Assembly (NCBI RefSeq): GCF_035083965.1
Contig: NC_089722.1
Location: 40,752,197 to 40,816,196 of the forward strand
Origin: Branchiostoma lanceolatum
Taxonomy: Eukaryota; Chordata; Leptocardii; Amphioxiformes; Branchiostomatidae
Length of the DNA stretch: 64,000 nucleotides
Reading direction: 5' to 3'
Shown in pieces: positions 63,345 to 64,000 of this stretch. The notes under the pieces are model-generated. The model was not told the origin of the DNA. It saw only the letters and a list, made by a program, of their open reading frames with translations, and made no database searches. Position numbers and translations under genes: made by a program. How positions within the stretch are numbered: the stretch's first letter is position 1; each line of letters starts with the position of its first letter.

Positions 63345-64000
63345 TTGGGGATTTGTGTTGTTCAGGGAGGTCAATGTCATACCGCTGTTTGTTTGCATGT
63401 CACTGATTGAATAATCACGTAGCGTAACAAAACAAATAGTTATTGATAATAAGTGAATTGAACTTTTAGCTAGTTGCTTGCCTCTTTGTATGATTTTGAT
63501 AGTTGTTTGTTTTCATTTCAGTTACTAGATATTTAATATAAACAAACTATAGCTTGGATGTCCTTTGCAGGGCGATGATGACGTGATCGTAGCCCAAAAG
63601 CAAGCAAACAAACAAACAAATAAAAACGAACGAACAAACAATGATGACACGCAACTGTATCAGGCTATCCTCGTTTTTATTATTGTTTAACTTTTATTCC
63701 GACCATACACGTTATATCCAATTATAAAATCAAACATACACTTGTATGAAGTCAGCTTGTGTGAAAATATATGCGAATATATCTATGGAACGCATTTAGC
63801 AATAACGTACTGGGAAAATCTAGGAAATACGTGTGGACCAATGGGTTTGTCAATATTGACAAGGAAGGGAAGACAAATTTGCTTTTGACTGAAAGTGACA
63901 TATTATAGATTCTTATACTCTTAGCTCACCATAAATATGTTAAGCATTTTAGATATAAGGATTTCTCTCAAATGATTCAAAATTCAAAAACGCTGAACGC
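63345..64000. repeat. Fourth copy of the P450 3' flank
   Basis: It matches 39700-40260 and 48000-48440: TAATAAGTGAATTGAACTTT, GTAGCCCAAAAGCAAGCAAA, ACGTTATATCCAATTATA, TTTCTCTCAAATGATTCAAA. In the other units this DNA ends a few hundred bases before a P450 stop codon. It implies another P450 gene to the right. Confidence 0.7.

Overview
The window is animal nuclear DNA: multi-exon genes with GT-AG introns, dense short foldback transposons, tRNA-derived SINEs, microsatellites and one Ty3/gypsy retrotransposon. The gene families (XK-related scramblase, LCCL-domain protein, galactose 3-O-sulfotransferase, mitochondrial-clan P450s) and the repeat style fit an invertebrate deuterostome. A lancelet (Branchiostoma) is my best guess; this is inference, not proof. 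All splice sites were read by eye and checked by codon phase, not by alignment. LAYOUT. 1.6-2.8 kb (minus): XK-related gene broken by one in-frame TAG. 4.3-8.2 kb (plus): five-exon gene for a 206-residue secreted LCCL protein. 10.0-15.7 kb (minus): eight-exon gene for a 415-residue protein with a Pro-Gly-Tyr-rich N-terminus and a Gly-His-rich C-terminus; one intron lacks a GT donor. 18.5-22.7 kb (plus): seven-exon gene for a 420-residue Golgi galactose 3-O-sulfotransferase-like enzyme. 24.6-62.7 kb (minus): three tandem ten-exon mitochondrial-type cytochrome P450 genes, called here CYP-A (24569-36349), CYP-B (40566-47737) and CYP-C (49343-62693). All three read open from start to stop (529, 525 and 530 codons) with the same intron phases. 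Paralogous flanking DNA after CYP-C suggests a fourth copy just beyond the right edge. CYP-C intron 5 carries a 7.05-kb Ty3/gypsy element (52103-59150) with 160-bp LTRs differing at one base, a CTAG target duplication, gag, and a frameshifted pol. HOW IT FITS TOGETHER. The P450 block is a tandem array of heme monooxygenases with mitochondrial targeting-like N-termini, I-helix, ExxR, PERW and heme-loop motifs. The copies differ mostly through transposon load, a minisatellite in CYP-B, and patchy similarity that looks like gene conversion. The other genes look independent. Much of the intergenic and intronic DNA is palindromic transposable elements, and two of these touch splice sites (sulfotransferase exon 2; Gly-His gene exon 5, next to a tandem duplication).
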